A stretch of 64,000 nucleotides of DNA from Rathayibacter sp. VKM Ac-2754 (lineage in GTDB: Bacteria; Actinomycetota; Actinomycetes; Actinomycetales; Microbacteriaceae), in contig NZ_WUCC01000004.1 in NCBI RefSeq assembly GCF_009807095.1, positions 62,001-126,000 on the forward strand, given 5' to 3'. The notes beneath the pieces were generated by a model. That model was not told where the DNA came from. It made no database searches and saw only the letters and a list, made by a program, of their open reading frames with translations. How positions within the stretch are numbered: position 1 is the first letter of the stretch; every line of letters begins with the position of its first letter. Position numbers and translations under genes: made by a program. This document shows positions 16,667-25,970 of the stretch, piece by piece.

Positions 16667-17641
16667 ATGCCGCTCGACCCGTACCTCGCCGCCAGGCTCC
16701 CGCACCTCGACGGACTCGCCCACCCGCTCGACGCCGAGCAGGCAGCGCACCTGGCCGCCTTCGAGCAGGACCCGGCCCCCTGGTCGCTCCCCGCCGGCGT
16801 CCGCGTCTCCGACTCCTCGGCCGACGGCCCGCACGGCCCGATCCCCCTCCGCGTCTACGAATCCGCCCAGCAGACCGGACCCGCACTGCTCTGGGTGCAC
16901 GGCGGCGGGTTCCAGGCCGGCGACCTCGACATGCGGGAGTCGCACGTCGTCTCTGCCGAGCTCGCCGCCCGGGCGGGCGCCCGCGTCGTCTCGGTCGGCT
17001 ACCGCCTGGCGAGCGGGACCGTGCGCTACCCCGTCCCGATCGACGACGTCCACGCCGTCTGGCTGCAGCTGCGCGCCGAGACCCCGGAGGCGACTCCGGT
17101 CGCGATCGGCGGTGCCAGCGCGGGCGCCGCGCTCGCCCTCGCCGCGGCCCTCCGCCTGCGCGACACGGGTGCGCGGACGCCCGAGCACGTGCTGCTCGCC
17201 TACCCGTTCGCGCACTTCCCCAACCCGGCCGTCGGCGACGACGTGCTGCGCGAGCTGATGACCCTGCCCGCGATGCTCCGCTTCCCGCCCGCGAGCATCG
17301 AGGGGATGGTGCGCACCTACGTCGGCCGCCTCTCCGATCTGCCCGTCGACGCCCTCCCCGGCGCCGCGCCGCTCGCGGGGCTCCCTCCGGTCACCGTGAT
17401 GGTGAACGAGTTCGACGAGCTGCGCGGGTCGGCCGAGCTCCTGCTGCGTCAGCTGGCGGAGGCGGGCGTCGCCGCGACCGGGTACCTCGCCGCAGGCATG
17501 CCCCACGGCCACCTCAACCGCACGCCCTCGCTGCCCGAGGTCGACCGCTCGCTGGAGTTCTTCGCGGCGCAGCTGCGTGCGCTCGCTCAGGCGATGCCGC
17601 GCCGCTCCGGCGAGCGGAGCGGGAGGTCGATCGTCGACTGA
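16667..17641 (+). CDS. Alpha/beta hydrolase, hormone-sensitive-lipase (HSL) family
   Basis: A 324-residue hydrolase/esterase. LLWVHGGGFQAGD (near residues 73-85) is the oxyanion-hole HGGG of the HSL family; AIGGASAGAALAL carries the nucleophile Ser in G-A-S-A-G; NEFDELR supplies the catalytic Asp and MPHGHLN the catalytic His. Cytoplasmic carboxylesterases of this family hydrolyse short-chain acyl esters, or plant-derived esters in some cases; specificity cannot be seen. ATG at 16667 with AGGAGG immediately upstream. It lies between a repeat element and a gene-poor 270-base gap. Confidence 0.9.
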   Translation: MPLDPYLAARLPHLDGLAHPLDAEQAAHLAAFEQDPAPWSLPAGVRVSDSSADGPHGPIPLRVYESAQQTGPALLWVHGGGFQAGDLDMRESHVVSAELAARAGARVVSVGYRLASGTVRYPVPIDDVHAVWLQLRAETPEATPVAIGGASAGAALALAAALRLRDTGARTPEHVLLAYPFAHFPNPAVGDDVLRELMTLPAMLRFPPASIEGMVRTYVGRLSDLPVDALPGAAPLAGLPPVTVMVNEFDELRGSAELLLRQLAEAGVAATGYLAAGMPHGHLNRTPSLPEVDRSLEFFAAQLRALAQAMPRRSGERSGRSIVD

Positions 17642-17912
17642 TCGTCGTCGTCCGATCACGACAGGGCGAGCCTGAACGGGCTCGCCGTTCGGCGCGCTCT
17701 GCCGCGGTGAGGTCCCCGAACCCGCCCTCGGCGATCCGGCCAGCACGTGGTGATGAGGTGTCCTGTCTGCGCGATCACCGGTCGTCGGTGCTGGGCTGTG
17801 AGTGAGGGCCGAAGCCGGTACGCTGCCCGCCGCGTGACAGAGGGCCGGATTGACCGCCGGCCCGACGGTGTGTGCTCGCTCCGAGTCGCCTACCGACTCA
17901 CCGCTCCCGTCG
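17642..17912. other. Gap between convergent genes, nothing recognised
   Basis: The 271 bases between the hydrolase and the convergent DIP1984 gene show no strong hairpin, no gene with a ribosome-binding site and no repeat element. Confidence 0.4.
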
Positions 17913-18374
17913 TCAGCCCTGCAGATCGACCTCCCAGTTGGTGCGCTGGATCGAGGAGTCGAGCTCGCGGAGCTCGCGCGCCACCGCGTCGGCCTGCTCG
18001 CGCAGCTCCGTCACGGGCAGCGCCGAGAGGCGGCGCAGCTCGCTCCGCAGCTGGCGGTAGCCCCGCTCGCCCGAGGCGGCGTCGGCCGCGCGCACGAGGA
18101 TGCTGTGCCGTCCGCGCAGCGACTCGCGCCGGGCGAGCGCCGCGGTCAGGGGGACGCCCTCGGGCGTCGTCGCCGTCGTGTTCGTCAGGTTCACGGCGGT
18201 GACGAGGCGCTCGAGCGTCTCGTGCGCGCGGAGGCACTCGCGCAGCAGCTCGGCCGGGTCCTCCGCGGGCTCCTCGCCCTCCTGGTAGGAGGCGTTCGCG
18301 ACGATCCGGGACTGGAGGGCCTCGATCCGCTTCTGCAGATCGGCCCGCTCGAGCAGTGCTTCAGCGAGTCTCAT
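17913..18374 (-). CDS. DIP1984-family protein (septicolysin-like)
   Basis: A 153-residue, mostly helical protein: MRLAEALLERADLQKRIEAL at the start, VTAVNLTNTTATTPEGVPLT in the middle and a C-terminal ELRELDSSIQRTNWEVDL. These are hallmark stretches of the actinobacterial DIP1984 family, whose function is unknown and which is often annotated 'septicolysin'. Charged heptad-like helices suggest a coiled-coil dimer in the cytoplasm. It is divergent from the DUF1266 gene at 18445, sharing a 70-base promoter region. Confidence 0.88.
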   Translation of the reverse strand: MRLAEALLERADLQKRIEALQSRIVANASYQEGEEPAEDPAELLRECLRAHETLERLVTAVNLTNTTATTPEGVPLTAALARRESLRGRHSILVRAADAASGERGYRQLRSELRRLSALPVTELREQADAVARELRELDSSIQRTNWEVDLQG

Positions 18375-18444
18375 GGAGACATCCGAGCACAGACGGCCGA
18401 CAATCTCCTCCGGCGGGGCGTCGGGCCCCGTCTAGGCTGCGAGC

Positions 18445-19461
18445 GTGCCGCTGCAGAATCACCCCGGAGACGTCGAGTTCCCCGTGCGTCCCCGTCTGCG
18501 CTACGCGCGGATCGCCGACGCCCGGCGTCGCGGCCCCGGCGGGAGGATCGCGCGGCGGGCACTCCTGGTCACCGCGGTCGCCGCTCCGTTCGGGCTGGCA
18601 GGCTTCGCGATCGGGCTGAGCCGGGGGTCCGGCGTCATCGGTCTGCCGTTCTTCTATGCCGCGTTCGGCCTCGCGCTCGGGCTCCTCGTCGCCTCGATCG
18701 TCTTCCAGCAGTGGGATGCGCGGGCACCCCGCCGCGAGCAGCTGGCCTACCTCGCGGCCGCGGCGACGCCTCCGACGACACTGCGTCAGCAGCAGATGCT
18801 CGCGCTCGACGCCGTGAGCGACTTCTCGTTCGGCGGCTGGAACTCGTCGCTCGCGTTCCAGCCCACCTGGGCCGAGCTGCCGGAGTCGCTGCGCATCCGG
18901 TTCGCCGACGGCGCGAAGGGCTCGCCCTGGGAGCAGCTGCCGCTGTCGATGCTGAGCGAGCACCGGGTGGCGCTCGACCGCGACTTCAGGATCGCGGCGC
19001 GCGACGACGTCGAACTGCTGGTCGCCGACGCCCTCGCGCAGGGGCCGCTGTCGGCCCGGTTCGCCGAGGTGTCCGCGTCGGAGGAGGCGGAGCGGATGCG
19101 CGCCCGCGTCGCGGCGCTGACCGGCGGCAGCGAGTTCCACCTCCTCGAGCTCGCGCAGGCCCTCGACGGCCGGCCCCCGATCCTGCTGCTCGCGGGAGAC
19201 GCCGAGCGCACGATCGGTGCGATCCGCTACTCGTACGTCGCGGGCTACCTGCCGGCGGAGCGGGCCTGGGAGCTGATCGCGGCCGTCGGCGACCGGGTCT
19301 TCGCCCGCTACTCCGGGTGGGACGCCTACTGGGCCGATGCCGCGACGGCGATCGCCTTCCGCACCGACTCCCTCGGCGCGGTGCAGCACCATCACCGCCT
19401 GCGCGCCGAGCTCGCCGCCTCGGGCTGGCCGGCCGCCTCCGTGGCGTATCCCGCCTCCTGA
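18445..19461 (+). CDS. DUF1266-domain membrane protein
   Basis: A 338-residue protein with two close transmembrane helices (about residues 36-85: LLVTAVAAPFGLAGFAIGL and FFYAAFGLALGLLVASIVF) followed by a large soluble domain ending in the DUF1266 signature WELIAAVGDRVFARYSGWDAYWADA. DUF1266 proteins are widespread and uncharacterised. The soluble domain probably faces the cytoplasm. GTG start at 18445. It shares a short divergent region with the DIP1984 gene. Confidence 0.8.
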   Translation: MPLQNHPGDVEFPVRPRLRYARIADARRRGPGGRIARRALLVTAVAAPFGLAGFAIGLSRGSGVIGLPFFYAAFGLALGLLVASIVFQQWDARAPRREQLAYLAAAATPPTTLRQQQMLALDAVSDFSFGGWNSSLAFQPTWAELPESLRIRFADGAKGSPWEQLPLSMLSEHRVALDRDFRIAARDDVELLVADALAQGPLSARFAEVSASEEAERMRARVAALTGGSEFHLLELAQALDGRPPILLLAGDAERTIGAIRYSYVAGYLPAERAWELIAAVGDRVFARYSGWDAYWADAATAIAFRTDSLGAVQHHHRLRAELAASGWPAASVAYPAS

Positions 19462-19495
19462 ATCGCACCCGGGGCTGCGCCGCCGCCGCGTCGCG

Positions 19496-20407
19496 TCAGG
19501 CGCTGCGGCTGCGCTCGTCCGACCCCGTCCGCGACGAGTCGAGGTGCCGCAGGTCGCGCTGCAGCCGCTGCGAGCGGACGTAGCCGCTCAGCGCGTGGTC
19601 GGGGGCGGGCGGCGTGTCGGTGCTGCCGAGCAGGGCGCGGGCCGTCGTGAGCCGGGCGCGCCGGATCTCGTTGAACACCGTCGTCCCGTTCGTCGCGAAG
19701 ACCCGCTGCAGCGTCCGCTTGGGCACGCCCAGCCGGAGGCAGATCTCGTGCACCGAGAGCCTCGGGTCGGCCGCCATTCCCGCGATCAGCGCGATCGCGC
19801 GCGTGAAGACGGTCTCGTTCGACTCGCGGGGGAGCGAGGCCGCGAGAAGTGCGTTGGCCAGCTGCTCGACGGCCGACCTGACCAGGGGGAAGGCCGCGGA
19901 GTCGGCGTCGAGCGACGCCCCGAAGAAGGCGTTGACCGTCGAGAGGAGGATTCCGCGGCTCGCCGCGTCGGCGGGGGTGACGAGGGGGCCCGTCTCCTGC
20001 GCGCCGGCCAGGCCCAGGAGGGGCCGCCCGAGCATGATCTCGAGCCTCGCGGACGGGGCGTCGGTGACGATCGTCGCTCCCCCCGAGCAGCGGAGGAAGG
20101 CCACGTCGCCCGGGCCCAGGGTCACCTCGTCGTCGGCGGGGTCGTCGGGCTGCACGACCAGCACGCCCTCGAGCGGCACCAGCAGGCGGAGACCCGCGCC
20201 CGGCCGACCGCTCCGCCGCAGCCGGGCGGCGGTGTGCCAGAGGCGGATCACCTCGAAGTCGTCGCCGCGGAACGCGTCCGCGACGACCCGGAACGCACCG
20301 CTGGGCCTCGCGTCGACGCCCACCCCGGCGAGCCAGGCGGCGGCGCCGGCCTCCCGCCGCGACACTCCGCGCTCGATCGTCGGACTCATTCCTGCTGCTG
20401 TGCTCAC
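19496..20407 (-). CDS. AraC-family transcriptional regulator
   Basis: A regulator of about 303 residues. The N-terminal part has the layout of an AraC-binding-like sensor (FRVVADAFRGDDFEVIRLWHT, then LLVPLEGVLVVQPDD and LGPGDVAFL, a cupin-like barrel). The C-terminal HTH_18 domain reads LSVHEICLRLGVPKRTLQRVFATNG. The start is the GTG at 20407, which has GGAG six bases upstream; a later ATG at 20389 has no site. Its C-terminal tail (SGYVRSQRLQRDLRHLD) is short. The target is unknown; no metabolic operon is adjacent. Confidence 0.85.
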   Translation of the reverse strand: MSTAAGMSPTIERGVSRREAGAAAWLAGVGVDARPSGAFRVVADAFRGDDFEVIRLWHTAARLRRSGRPGAGLRLLVPLEGVLVVQPDDPADDEVTLGPGDVAFLRCSGGATIVTDAPSARLEIMLGRPLLGLAGAQETGPLVTPADAASRGILLSTVNAFFGASLDADSAAFPLVRSAVEQLANALLAASLPRESNETVFTRAIALIAGMAADPRLSVHEICLRLGVPKRTLQRVFATNGTTVFNEIRRARLTTARALLGSTDTPPAPDHALSGYVRSQRLQRDLRHLDSSRTGSDERSRSA

Positions 20408-20559
20408 CACGAACTCCACATCCCCTCGGAACCCCTGCCCCGCCCTTCGGGAGGCGCGACAGCACAAGAGTGACGGATTCTCGGGTTACCGAGGGCGCTT
20501 TCACCCGAACTGGGCGCAGAAATCACCCCTCACCGAGGTGGGGAGGAGACCTGTGCGTC

Positions 20560-21087
20560 TCAGAGGGCCTGCGGGGCTCCGTCCTCGACGCGATCGGCAG
20601 CGGCGGAGGCGGCGCGCCTCCGCGGTCGAGTCGCTCCGAGCTGCAGGAGGCTGCAGACCGCGAGCACGCCGACGAGGGCGGCGGCCCAGCTGAGGTCGCG
20701 CAGCTCGAAGCGGGCCAGGTGCTCCGCGATGCCGCCGACTCCGAGCAGACCCTCGATCGCGGTGACGACGGCGACGGTGAGGAGGGCGGCGGCGCCCGCG
20801 AGGCGAGCGGCTCCGAGGTCGGAGTCGCGACCGAACGCGTCGAGCGCCGCCACGAGAGCCGCGACGCACAGGGCCACGGCGCCGAGCGCGGCGATCGTGA
20901 AGACCGCTCCGCTCGACACGAGCAGGACGACGCCCGTCGCGACCCGCAGCCACGGCAGCGCGGCGGCGGTCGCGCGGCCGTGCGCTCCGAGCGAGGCGGC
21001 ACCACCGATGGTCAGCACCAGGCCGACCAGGAGCGGGAGGACGAGGGCGGTGACCGGGACGATCGTCTCCGTCGCGGCAGGGGACAC
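20560..21087 (-). CDS. Hypothetical membrane protein, about five transmembrane helices
   Basis: A 175-residue, Ala/Leu/Val-rich integral membrane protein with helices at about residues 10-28, 40-60, 65-85, 95-115 and 130-152, ending in a basic cytoplasmic tail (RPRRRAASAAADRVED). The GTG at 21087 is chosen for its GAGGAG eight bases upstream; the frame continues to a GTG at 21135 that would add a polar stretch. No family recognised. Confidence 0.6.
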   Translation of the reverse strand: MSPAATETIVPVTALVLPLLVGLVLTIGGAASLGAHGRATAAALPWLRVATGVVLLVSSGAVFTIAALGAVALCVAALVAALDAFGRDSDLGAARLAGAAALLTVAVVTAIEGLLGVGGIAEHLARFELRDLSWAAALVGVLAVCSLLQLGATRPRRRAASAAADRVEDGAPQAL

Positions 21088-21462
21088 GGCGATGCTCCTC
21101 TCGTCGGCACTCCGCTTCGGGCGGGCTCGGGCCACGTCGATGATCGCCTCCGGAGAGGGCGGCCGGGCGGCTGGGCGCGAATGTCGGGGCGGCGGGCGCG
21201 ACCGGATCGTCGCGCGCCAGGCGGCGGCGGATTCCGTGCCAGCCCTCGCGCCGATCGGCGGGTGTCTCCAAAATGACAGAACCTCAGCTCATCGCTCGTC
21301 CTGCCGTACCCGAAACGGCGAGACCGTCGGAGCGCTCCTGGGGTCGACACCTTCGCGCCGACCCGACCGGCGGTGACCCTGGAATCGAAGGCGAGCGACA
21401 CCATGAGGACCCGTGTGCCCACGTCCCCTGGGCCCCTGAACGCCGAACGCTGGAGAGACCGC

Positions 21463-21906
21463 GTGGCCACGACGAGCTCCGCTCTGATGACGACGAGCCC
21501 CCGATCGTGCGATCTCGGCGACCGGATCGACCACTCGCTCCGGCACCTGCACACGCTCCCCGGGCTGAACGCCCGCGTGATCGGGCGGGCCATCGGCGTC
21601 CCGCCCGCCCGCGTCGCGGTGACGCACTGGCTGCTCCGGCACACCACCGTGCGGGCCTCGGTCGCGCGCCTCCGGCTCGAGGCGGCGGAGCGGATCCTCC
21701 GGGAGCAGTCGCCGACGCTCCCGAAGGTCGTGATGCTCGAGCGCGCCGCCGAGTCGGCGGGCTTCCGCTCGACCGATGAGATGAACCGCGCCTTCCTCCG
21801 CTACCGCCACCGCTCGGGGATCGAGGTGCTGCTCTCGGGGCGCGTCGGCTCCTCGCGAACCGCGGCCCGGCGCCTCCACTCCTACGCTCGAGGTCATGAC
21901 CGATGA
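21463..21906 (+). CDS. AraC-type helix-turn-helix protein
   Basis: A protein of about 147 residues containing a partial AraC-type DNA-binding domain: TTVRASVARLRLEAAERILREQSPTLPKVVMLERAAESAGFRSTDEMNRAFLRYRHRSG, where the second helix-turn-helix (SAGFRSTDEMNRAFLRYRHRSG) has the standard 'GF....F.R.FR...G' pattern. No separate sensor domain. The start is uncertain: GTG 21463 has GGAGAG six bases upstream, ATG 21403 and GTG 21373 are alternatives. The last 11 bases overlap the methyltransferase gene, suggesting co-transcription. Confidence 0.6.
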   Translation: MATTSSALMTTSPRSCDLGDRIDHSLRHLHTLPGLNARVIGRAIGVPPARVAVTHWLLRHTTVRASVARLRLEAAERILREQSPTLPKVVMLERAAESAGFRSTDEMNRAFLRYRHRSGIEVLLSGRVGSSRTAARRLHSYARGHDR

Positions 21907-22495
21907 GCGGGTGGCGGAGGCGTACGGCGCCCGGGCGGCCGCGTACGCGGCACTGCTCGGCTCGGTCGAGGAGATGGACGGCCGCGATCGCGCGCTGATC
22001 GCCTCCTGGGCCGCCTCGCTCGACGGCCCGGTCGTCGACGCCGGCTGCGGCCCCGGGCACTGGACGGCACTCCTGCACGAACTCGGCGTCGATGTGGTCG
22101 GTGTCGACTTCGTCCCCGAGTTCCTCGAGCACGCGCGCGCGGCGTTCCCGGGGGTGCCGTTCCGACGAGGGTCCCTGCGTGATCCGGAGGCGCGCGACGC
22201 GTCGCTCGGCGGGATCCTGGCCTGGTACTCGCTGATCCACCTGCCCCCGGAGGAGCTGCCCGCGGTGCTCGAGGGCTTCGCCGCCCGCCTCGCTCCCGGA
22301 GGACGGCTGCTGGTCGGCTTCTTCGAGGGGCCGACCGTCGAGGCGTTCGACCACGCCGTGACGACGGCCTGGTTCCACCCGCTCGACGAGCTGGCGACGG
22401 CGGTCGAGGCCGCCGGCCTCGACGTCGTGCACCGCGCCCGCCGCAGCACGCCCGGGCTCCGCGATCACGGCGAGCTGCTCGCCGTGCGGCGCTGA
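21896..22495 (+). CDS. Class I SAM-dependent methyltransferase
   Basis: A 199-residue methyltransferase. Motif I is PVVDAGCGPGHWTALLHELG (near residue 43), motif II VVGVDFVPEFLEHAR, and GGILAWYSLIHLPPEELP is the motif IV/post-motif region seen in the UbiE/Methyltransf_11/25 group. Substrate unknown. Its ATG lies inside the end of the preceding helix-turn-helix gene (11-base overlap), so that protein may regulate it. It is not related in sequence detail to the methyltransferase at 15743 beyond the common fold. Confidence 0.85.
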   Translation: MTDERVAEAYGARAAAYAALLGSVEEMDGRDRALIASWAASLDGPVVDAGCGPGHWTALLHELGVDVVGVDFVPEFLEHARAAFPGVPFRRGSLRDPEARDASLGGILAWYSLIHLPPEELPAVLEGFAARLAPGGRLLVGFFEGPTVEAFDHAVTTAWFHPLDELATAVEAAGLDVVHRARRSTPGLRDHGELLAVRR

Positions 22496-22504
22496 CCCGG
22501 CGGG

Positions 22505-22696
22505 CTACTCCCGGGCGCGCGCGCGGCGGCGAAGGAGGCGCGCGACGGCGACGCTCGCCAGCATCACGACCACGATCACGATGCCCCAGCGCGGGAGCAT
22601 CGGCAGCCCGAGCACCCGGTCGAGGACCAGGTTCAGGGTGATCGCGAGCACCGCGAACGCGACCGACAGGCCGATGCCCGTCGCGCCGCTCCTCAT
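22505..22696 (-). CDS. Small two-helix membrane protein
   Basis: A 63-residue protein: MRSGATGIGLSVAFAVLAIT begins the first membrane helix; the second is WGIVIVVVMLASVAVARLL, followed by a basic tail RRRARARE. Its ATG overlaps the stop of the acyl-CoA synthetase gene (ATGA), so the two are translationally coupled. Function unknown; too short for a track of large genes but well supported by the overlap. Confidence 0.6.
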   Translation of the reverse strand: MRSGATGIGLSVAFAVLAITLNLVLDRVLGLPMLPRWGIVIVVVMLASVAVARLLRRRARARE

Positions 22697-24399
22697 GCCG
22701 GGTCTCCCGTCGGGACACGATCGCTGCGCCACTCCGTCGCGATCTCCTCGCCGCGGGCGAACGCCGCCTCCTCGCGCTCGCGCAGCTCGACGCGGCGGAT
22801 CTTGCCCGAGATCGTCTTGGGCAGCGGGTGGAACTCGAGTCGCCGCACCCGCTCGAAGGCCGACAGCAGGGTGCGGGTGTGCGCGAAGATCGCGGCCGCG
22901 GTCTCCTCGGTGGGCTCCCAGCCCTCCGCGAGCTCGACGTAGGCCTTGACGACGCTGTGCCGGGTCGCGTCGGGGGCCGGCACGACGGCCGACTCGGCGA
23001 CGGCGGGGTGCTGGAGCAGCACGCTCTCGACCTCGAACGGCGAGATCTTGAAGTCGGACGACTTGAAGATGTCGTCGGTGCGGCCGACGAAGGTGATGGT
23101 GCCGTCGACGGCCCGCACGGCGACGTCTCCGGTGTGGAAGTAGCCGTCGGCGCGGGCGCGATCGGTGCGCTCGTCGTCGCCGAGGTAGCCCGACATCAGG
23201 TTGACGGGCTCGACCGACAGGTCGAGGCAGATCTCGCCGGTCGAGGCCTGCTCGCCGGTGACGGGGTCGACCAGCGCGATCGCGACGCCGGGAAGCGGGC
23301 GCCCCATCGCTCCGGGCACGATCTCGGCGCCGGGCGGGTTCGCGATGATCGCCGTGGTCTCGGTCTGGCCGTAGCCGTCGCGGATGGTGAGGCCCCACTC
23401 GCGCTCGATGGTGGCGATCACCTCGGGGTTCAGCGGCTCGCCCGCCGAGAGGATCTCGGTGAGGCCGCGCGGCTTCGTTCCGAGCTCCGACTGGATGAGC
23501 ATCCGCCAGACCGTCGGCGGCGCGCAGAACGTGGTGACGCCGGCCCGGTCGAGCTGGTGACGGAGCGCCGCGGGAGCGAACCGGCTGTAGTTGTAGACGA
23601 AGACCGTCGCCTCGGCGTTCCACGGAGCGAAGAAGCAGCTCCAGGCGTGCTTGCCCCAGCCGGGCGAGCTGATCGCCATGTGCACGTCGTCGGGGCGCAC
23701 GCCGAGCCAGTACATGGTGCTGAGGTGGCCGACCGGGTACGACTCCTGGGTGTGCACGACCATCTTGGGCTTCGAGGTGGTGCCCGAGGTGAAGTAGATG
23801 AGGCAGGGGTCGTCGGTGTCGACGACGACGGTCGGGCTGATCCCGACGGCCTCGACCGAGTCGGCCCAGTCGAGCCAGCCGTCGACCGCCCCGCCGACCG
23901 CGATGCGGCCGAAGTCGCCGGTCAGTCCGTCGAACTTGGCGGTCTCGGAGGCGTCAGCGATCACGTGCGCGACCTCGCCGCGCTCGAGGCGATCGGCCAG
24001 GTCGGCGCTCGAGAGGAGCGTGGTGGTGGGCAGGATGACCGCACCCAGCTTCATGATCGCGAGCATCGCCTCCCACAGCTCGAGCCGGTTGCCGAGCATG
24101 AGCATCACGTGATCGCCCTGCTGGACTCCCGTGGAGTGCAGCCAGGCGGCGACCTCGTCGGAGCGCCAGCGCATCCGGTCGAACGAGACCTTCTGCTCCG
24201 AGCCGTCCTCCTCGACGATCCAGAGCGCCGTCTTCTCGTTGCCGATGGCGATCTCGTCGAACCAGTCGACGGCCCAGTTGAAGTGCGCGCCGACGTCGGG
24301 CCACTCGAAGGCGGCGGTGGCGGCCGTCGCGTCGTCGCGGTGCTGGAGCAGGGTGTCGCGGGCGGCGCGGAAGCTGCCGGTGGGGTTCATGTCCCCCAT
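22693..24399 (-). CDS. AMP-binding acyl-CoA synthetase (medium-chain/acetyl-CoA synthetase-like)
   Basis: A 568-residue ANL-superfamily ligase. The phosphate-binding loop is YFTSGTTSKPKMVVH (about residues 210-224), the adenylate motif GYGQTE (about 335), FHTGDVA and the hinge GRTDDIFKSSDFKISPFEVE, and the C-terminal catalytic lysine in PKTISGKIRR. It activates a carboxylic acid through an acyl-adenylate and transfers it to CoA; motifs resemble the ACSM medium-chain group. ATG 24399 and 24390 are both possible; neither has a clean site. A short-chain dehydrogenase lies just upstream on the same strand and a small membrane protein overlaps its end, so it may serve catabolism of a small acid or alcohol. 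Confidence 0.92.
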   Translation of the reverse strand: MGDMNPTGSFRAARDTLLQHRDDATAATAAFEWPDVGAHFNWAVDWFDEIAIGNEKTALWIVEEDGSEQKVSFDRMRWRSDEVAAWLHSTGVQQGDHVMLMLGNRLELWEAMLAIMKLGAVILPTTTLLSSADLADRLERGEVAHVIADASETAKFDGLTGDFGRIAVGGAVDGWLDWADSVEAVGISPTVVVDTDDPCLIYFTSGTTSKPKMVVHTQESYPVGHLSTMYWLGVRPDDVHMAISSPGWGKHAWSCFFAPWNAEATVFVYNYSRFAPAALRHQLDRAGVTTFCAPPTVWRMLIQSELGTKPRGLTEILSAGEPLNPEVIATIEREWGLTIRDGYGQTETTAIIANPPGAEIVPGAMGRPLPGVAIALVDPVTGEQASTGEICLDLSVEPVNLMSGYLGDDERTDRARADGYFHTGDVAVRAVDGTITFVGRTDDIFKSSDFKISPFEVESVLLQHPAVAESAVVPAPDATRHSVVKAYVELAEGWEPTEETAAAIFAHTRTLLSAFERVRRLEFHPLPKTISGKIRRVELREREEAAFARGEEIATEWRSDRVPTGDPA

Positions 24400-24433
24400 T
24401 CTCCCGCCCTTCCGCGCCGAGACGCCCCGCGGC

Positions 24434-25228
24434 TCAGTACTGGATCGACTGGCCGCCGTCGATCGGGAGGACGACCGCGTTGATGTAGGACGCGTCGTCG
24501 GACAGCAGGAACGCGACGACCGAGGCGATCTCGGCGGCCTCTCCGTAGCGCTTGGTCGGGTTGACCTGGATGAACTCCTCCGCCGCCCTGCGCGGGTTCT
24601 CAGCGTCGAGCTGCTTCATCGAGTTCTCGACCATCGGCGTCCAGATCGCCCCGGGAGCGATGGCGTTGATGCGGATGCCGTACCGGCCGTACTCGATTCC
24701 GGAGTTGCGGGTCAGGCCGACGACGCCGTGCTTCGCGGCCGCGTAGCCCGACTGGTTGCCGATGCCGGTGATGCCGCCGACGCTCGCGGTGTTGACGACC
24801 ATGCCCGAGCCCTGCTCGCGCATCACCTCGAGCACCTTCTCGAGGCCGAGGAACACTCCGCGCAGGTTGATGGCGACGACCTTGTCGAACTCCTCGGCGG
24901 TGAAGTCCTCGGTGCGGTTCTGGCGGCCCTCGATGCCGGCGTTGTTGAAGAAGCCGTCGATGCGGCCGAAGCGCTCGAGGGTCTGCGCGACGTAGGAGTC
25001 GACGTCGGCCTCCTTCGAGACGTCGGCGATCACCGTGATCGCCTCGGTGCCCTCGGGCAGGGCCTCCACGGTCGCGGCGAGTCCCGTCTCCGAGACGTCG
25101 ACGAGGGCGAGCCTGGCGCCCTCCTCGGCGAGGCGGACGGCGCTGGCGCGGCCGAGTCCGGAGCCGCCTCCGGTGATGAGGACGACGCGGTCGTCGAAGC
25201 GACTGTTCGTTCGGGTGCTGGTGCTCAT
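24434..25228 (-). CDS. Short-chain dehydrogenase/reductase (SDR)
   Basis: A 264-residue classical SDR. GGGSGLG (residues 20-26) binds NAD(P); NNAG is at 95-98, the catalytic Ser149 in VNTASVGG, and Tyr162/Lys166 in SGYAAAKHG, followed by PGAIWTPM. D44 after the second strand (LVDV) suggests NAD rather than NADP. The ATG at 25228 follows AGGAGG by 6 bases. The acyl-CoA synthetase begins 35 bases downstream, so the two probably form an operon that oxidises an alcohol and activates the acid, though the aldehyde step is missing (inference). Confidence 0.9.
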   Translation of the reverse strand: MSTSTRTNSRFDDRVVLITGGGSGLGRASAVRLAEEGARLALVDVSETGLAATVEALPEGTEAITVIADVSKEADVDSYVAQTLERFGRIDGFFNNAGIEGRQNRTEDFTAEEFDKVVAINLRGVFLGLEKVLEVMREQGSGMVVNTASVGGITGIGNQSGYAAAKHGVVGLTRNSGIEYGRYGIRINAIAPGAIWTPMVENSMKQLDAENPRRAAEEFIQVNPTKRYGEAAEIASVVAFLLSDDASYINAVVLPIDGGQSIQY

Positions 25229-25450
25229 GGTGAACCTCCTGCTCGTGACGGAAGGGCTCGGGGGCCGTGTGCTCGGCGAGTCCGCGTCCATGTGATCGCA
25301 TGAACTCCGTCCACCGTATACCTAGTGATAGTCGGTTTTCTGGGTGCGCGGTCAGGGTGTCGCCGACCCTGGCAACCGCCGCAGAGTGCACGTCGCGGCG
25401 CCCGCGGGTCGGGTAGACCGGAGGGACCGAAGCGAAACGGGGGACCCGGG

Positions 25451-25960
25451 ATGCGCACGAGACGACTGCTGACGACCGGCGCTGCGGCGCTGCTGGCGGG
25501 ACTGGCCCTGAGCGGGTGCACGGCGCCGCAGGAGGGCGCGGCGGAGGCGACTCCCACTGCTCTGCCGACGACGACTCCGACCGCCTCGCCGACTCCGGCC
25601 GAGCGACCGCTCGGACCCGTCACGGTGCCCGAGGGCGCCACCGCGGCTGTGCGATGGACCGACCAGATCGGCGCGCCGGAGCCGCAGACCGTGCGGCTGA
25701 CCGGCGAGCCGCTGACCCTCACGATCTCGGTCGCGTGCGACACGGCCGACGCCGCGGTCACGGTCGAGATCGACGGACTGATGACCAGCGGATCGACGTG
25801 CTACTACAGCCCGAGCACGACGCGGGGCAGTGGTGGCGGCGGCAACGGAGCCAGCATGGACGTCGCCGTCGATCAGGACGCGCTGATCACGGTGACGACC
25901 GAGCCGGCGGACGCCCGCTGGTCGGGCGCGGTGTCGACCGGTCCGGCGGCGGCGGGCTGA
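25451..25960 (+). CDS. Small secreted lipoprotein, unknown function
   Basis: A 169-residue lipoprotein with signal peptide and lipobox LSGC (Cys near residue 22), a Thr/Pro linker (TALPTTTPTASPTPAE) and a C-terminal beta domain of about 110 residues with a Cys pair (ISVACDT and GSTCYYS). It would be anchored to the outer face of the membrane. No family recognised. It is convergent with the M23 peptidase gene, with only 10 bases between stops. Confidence 0.75.
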   Translation: MRTRRLLTTGAAALLAGLALSGCTAPQEGAAEATPTALPTTTPTASPTPAERPLGPVTVPEGATAAVRWTDQIGAPEPQTVRLTGEPLTLTISVACDTADAAVTVEIDGLMTSGSTCYYSPSTTRGSGGGGNGASMDVAVDQDALITVTTEPADARWSGAVSTGPAAAG

Positions 25961-25970
25961 GCTCGGAGCG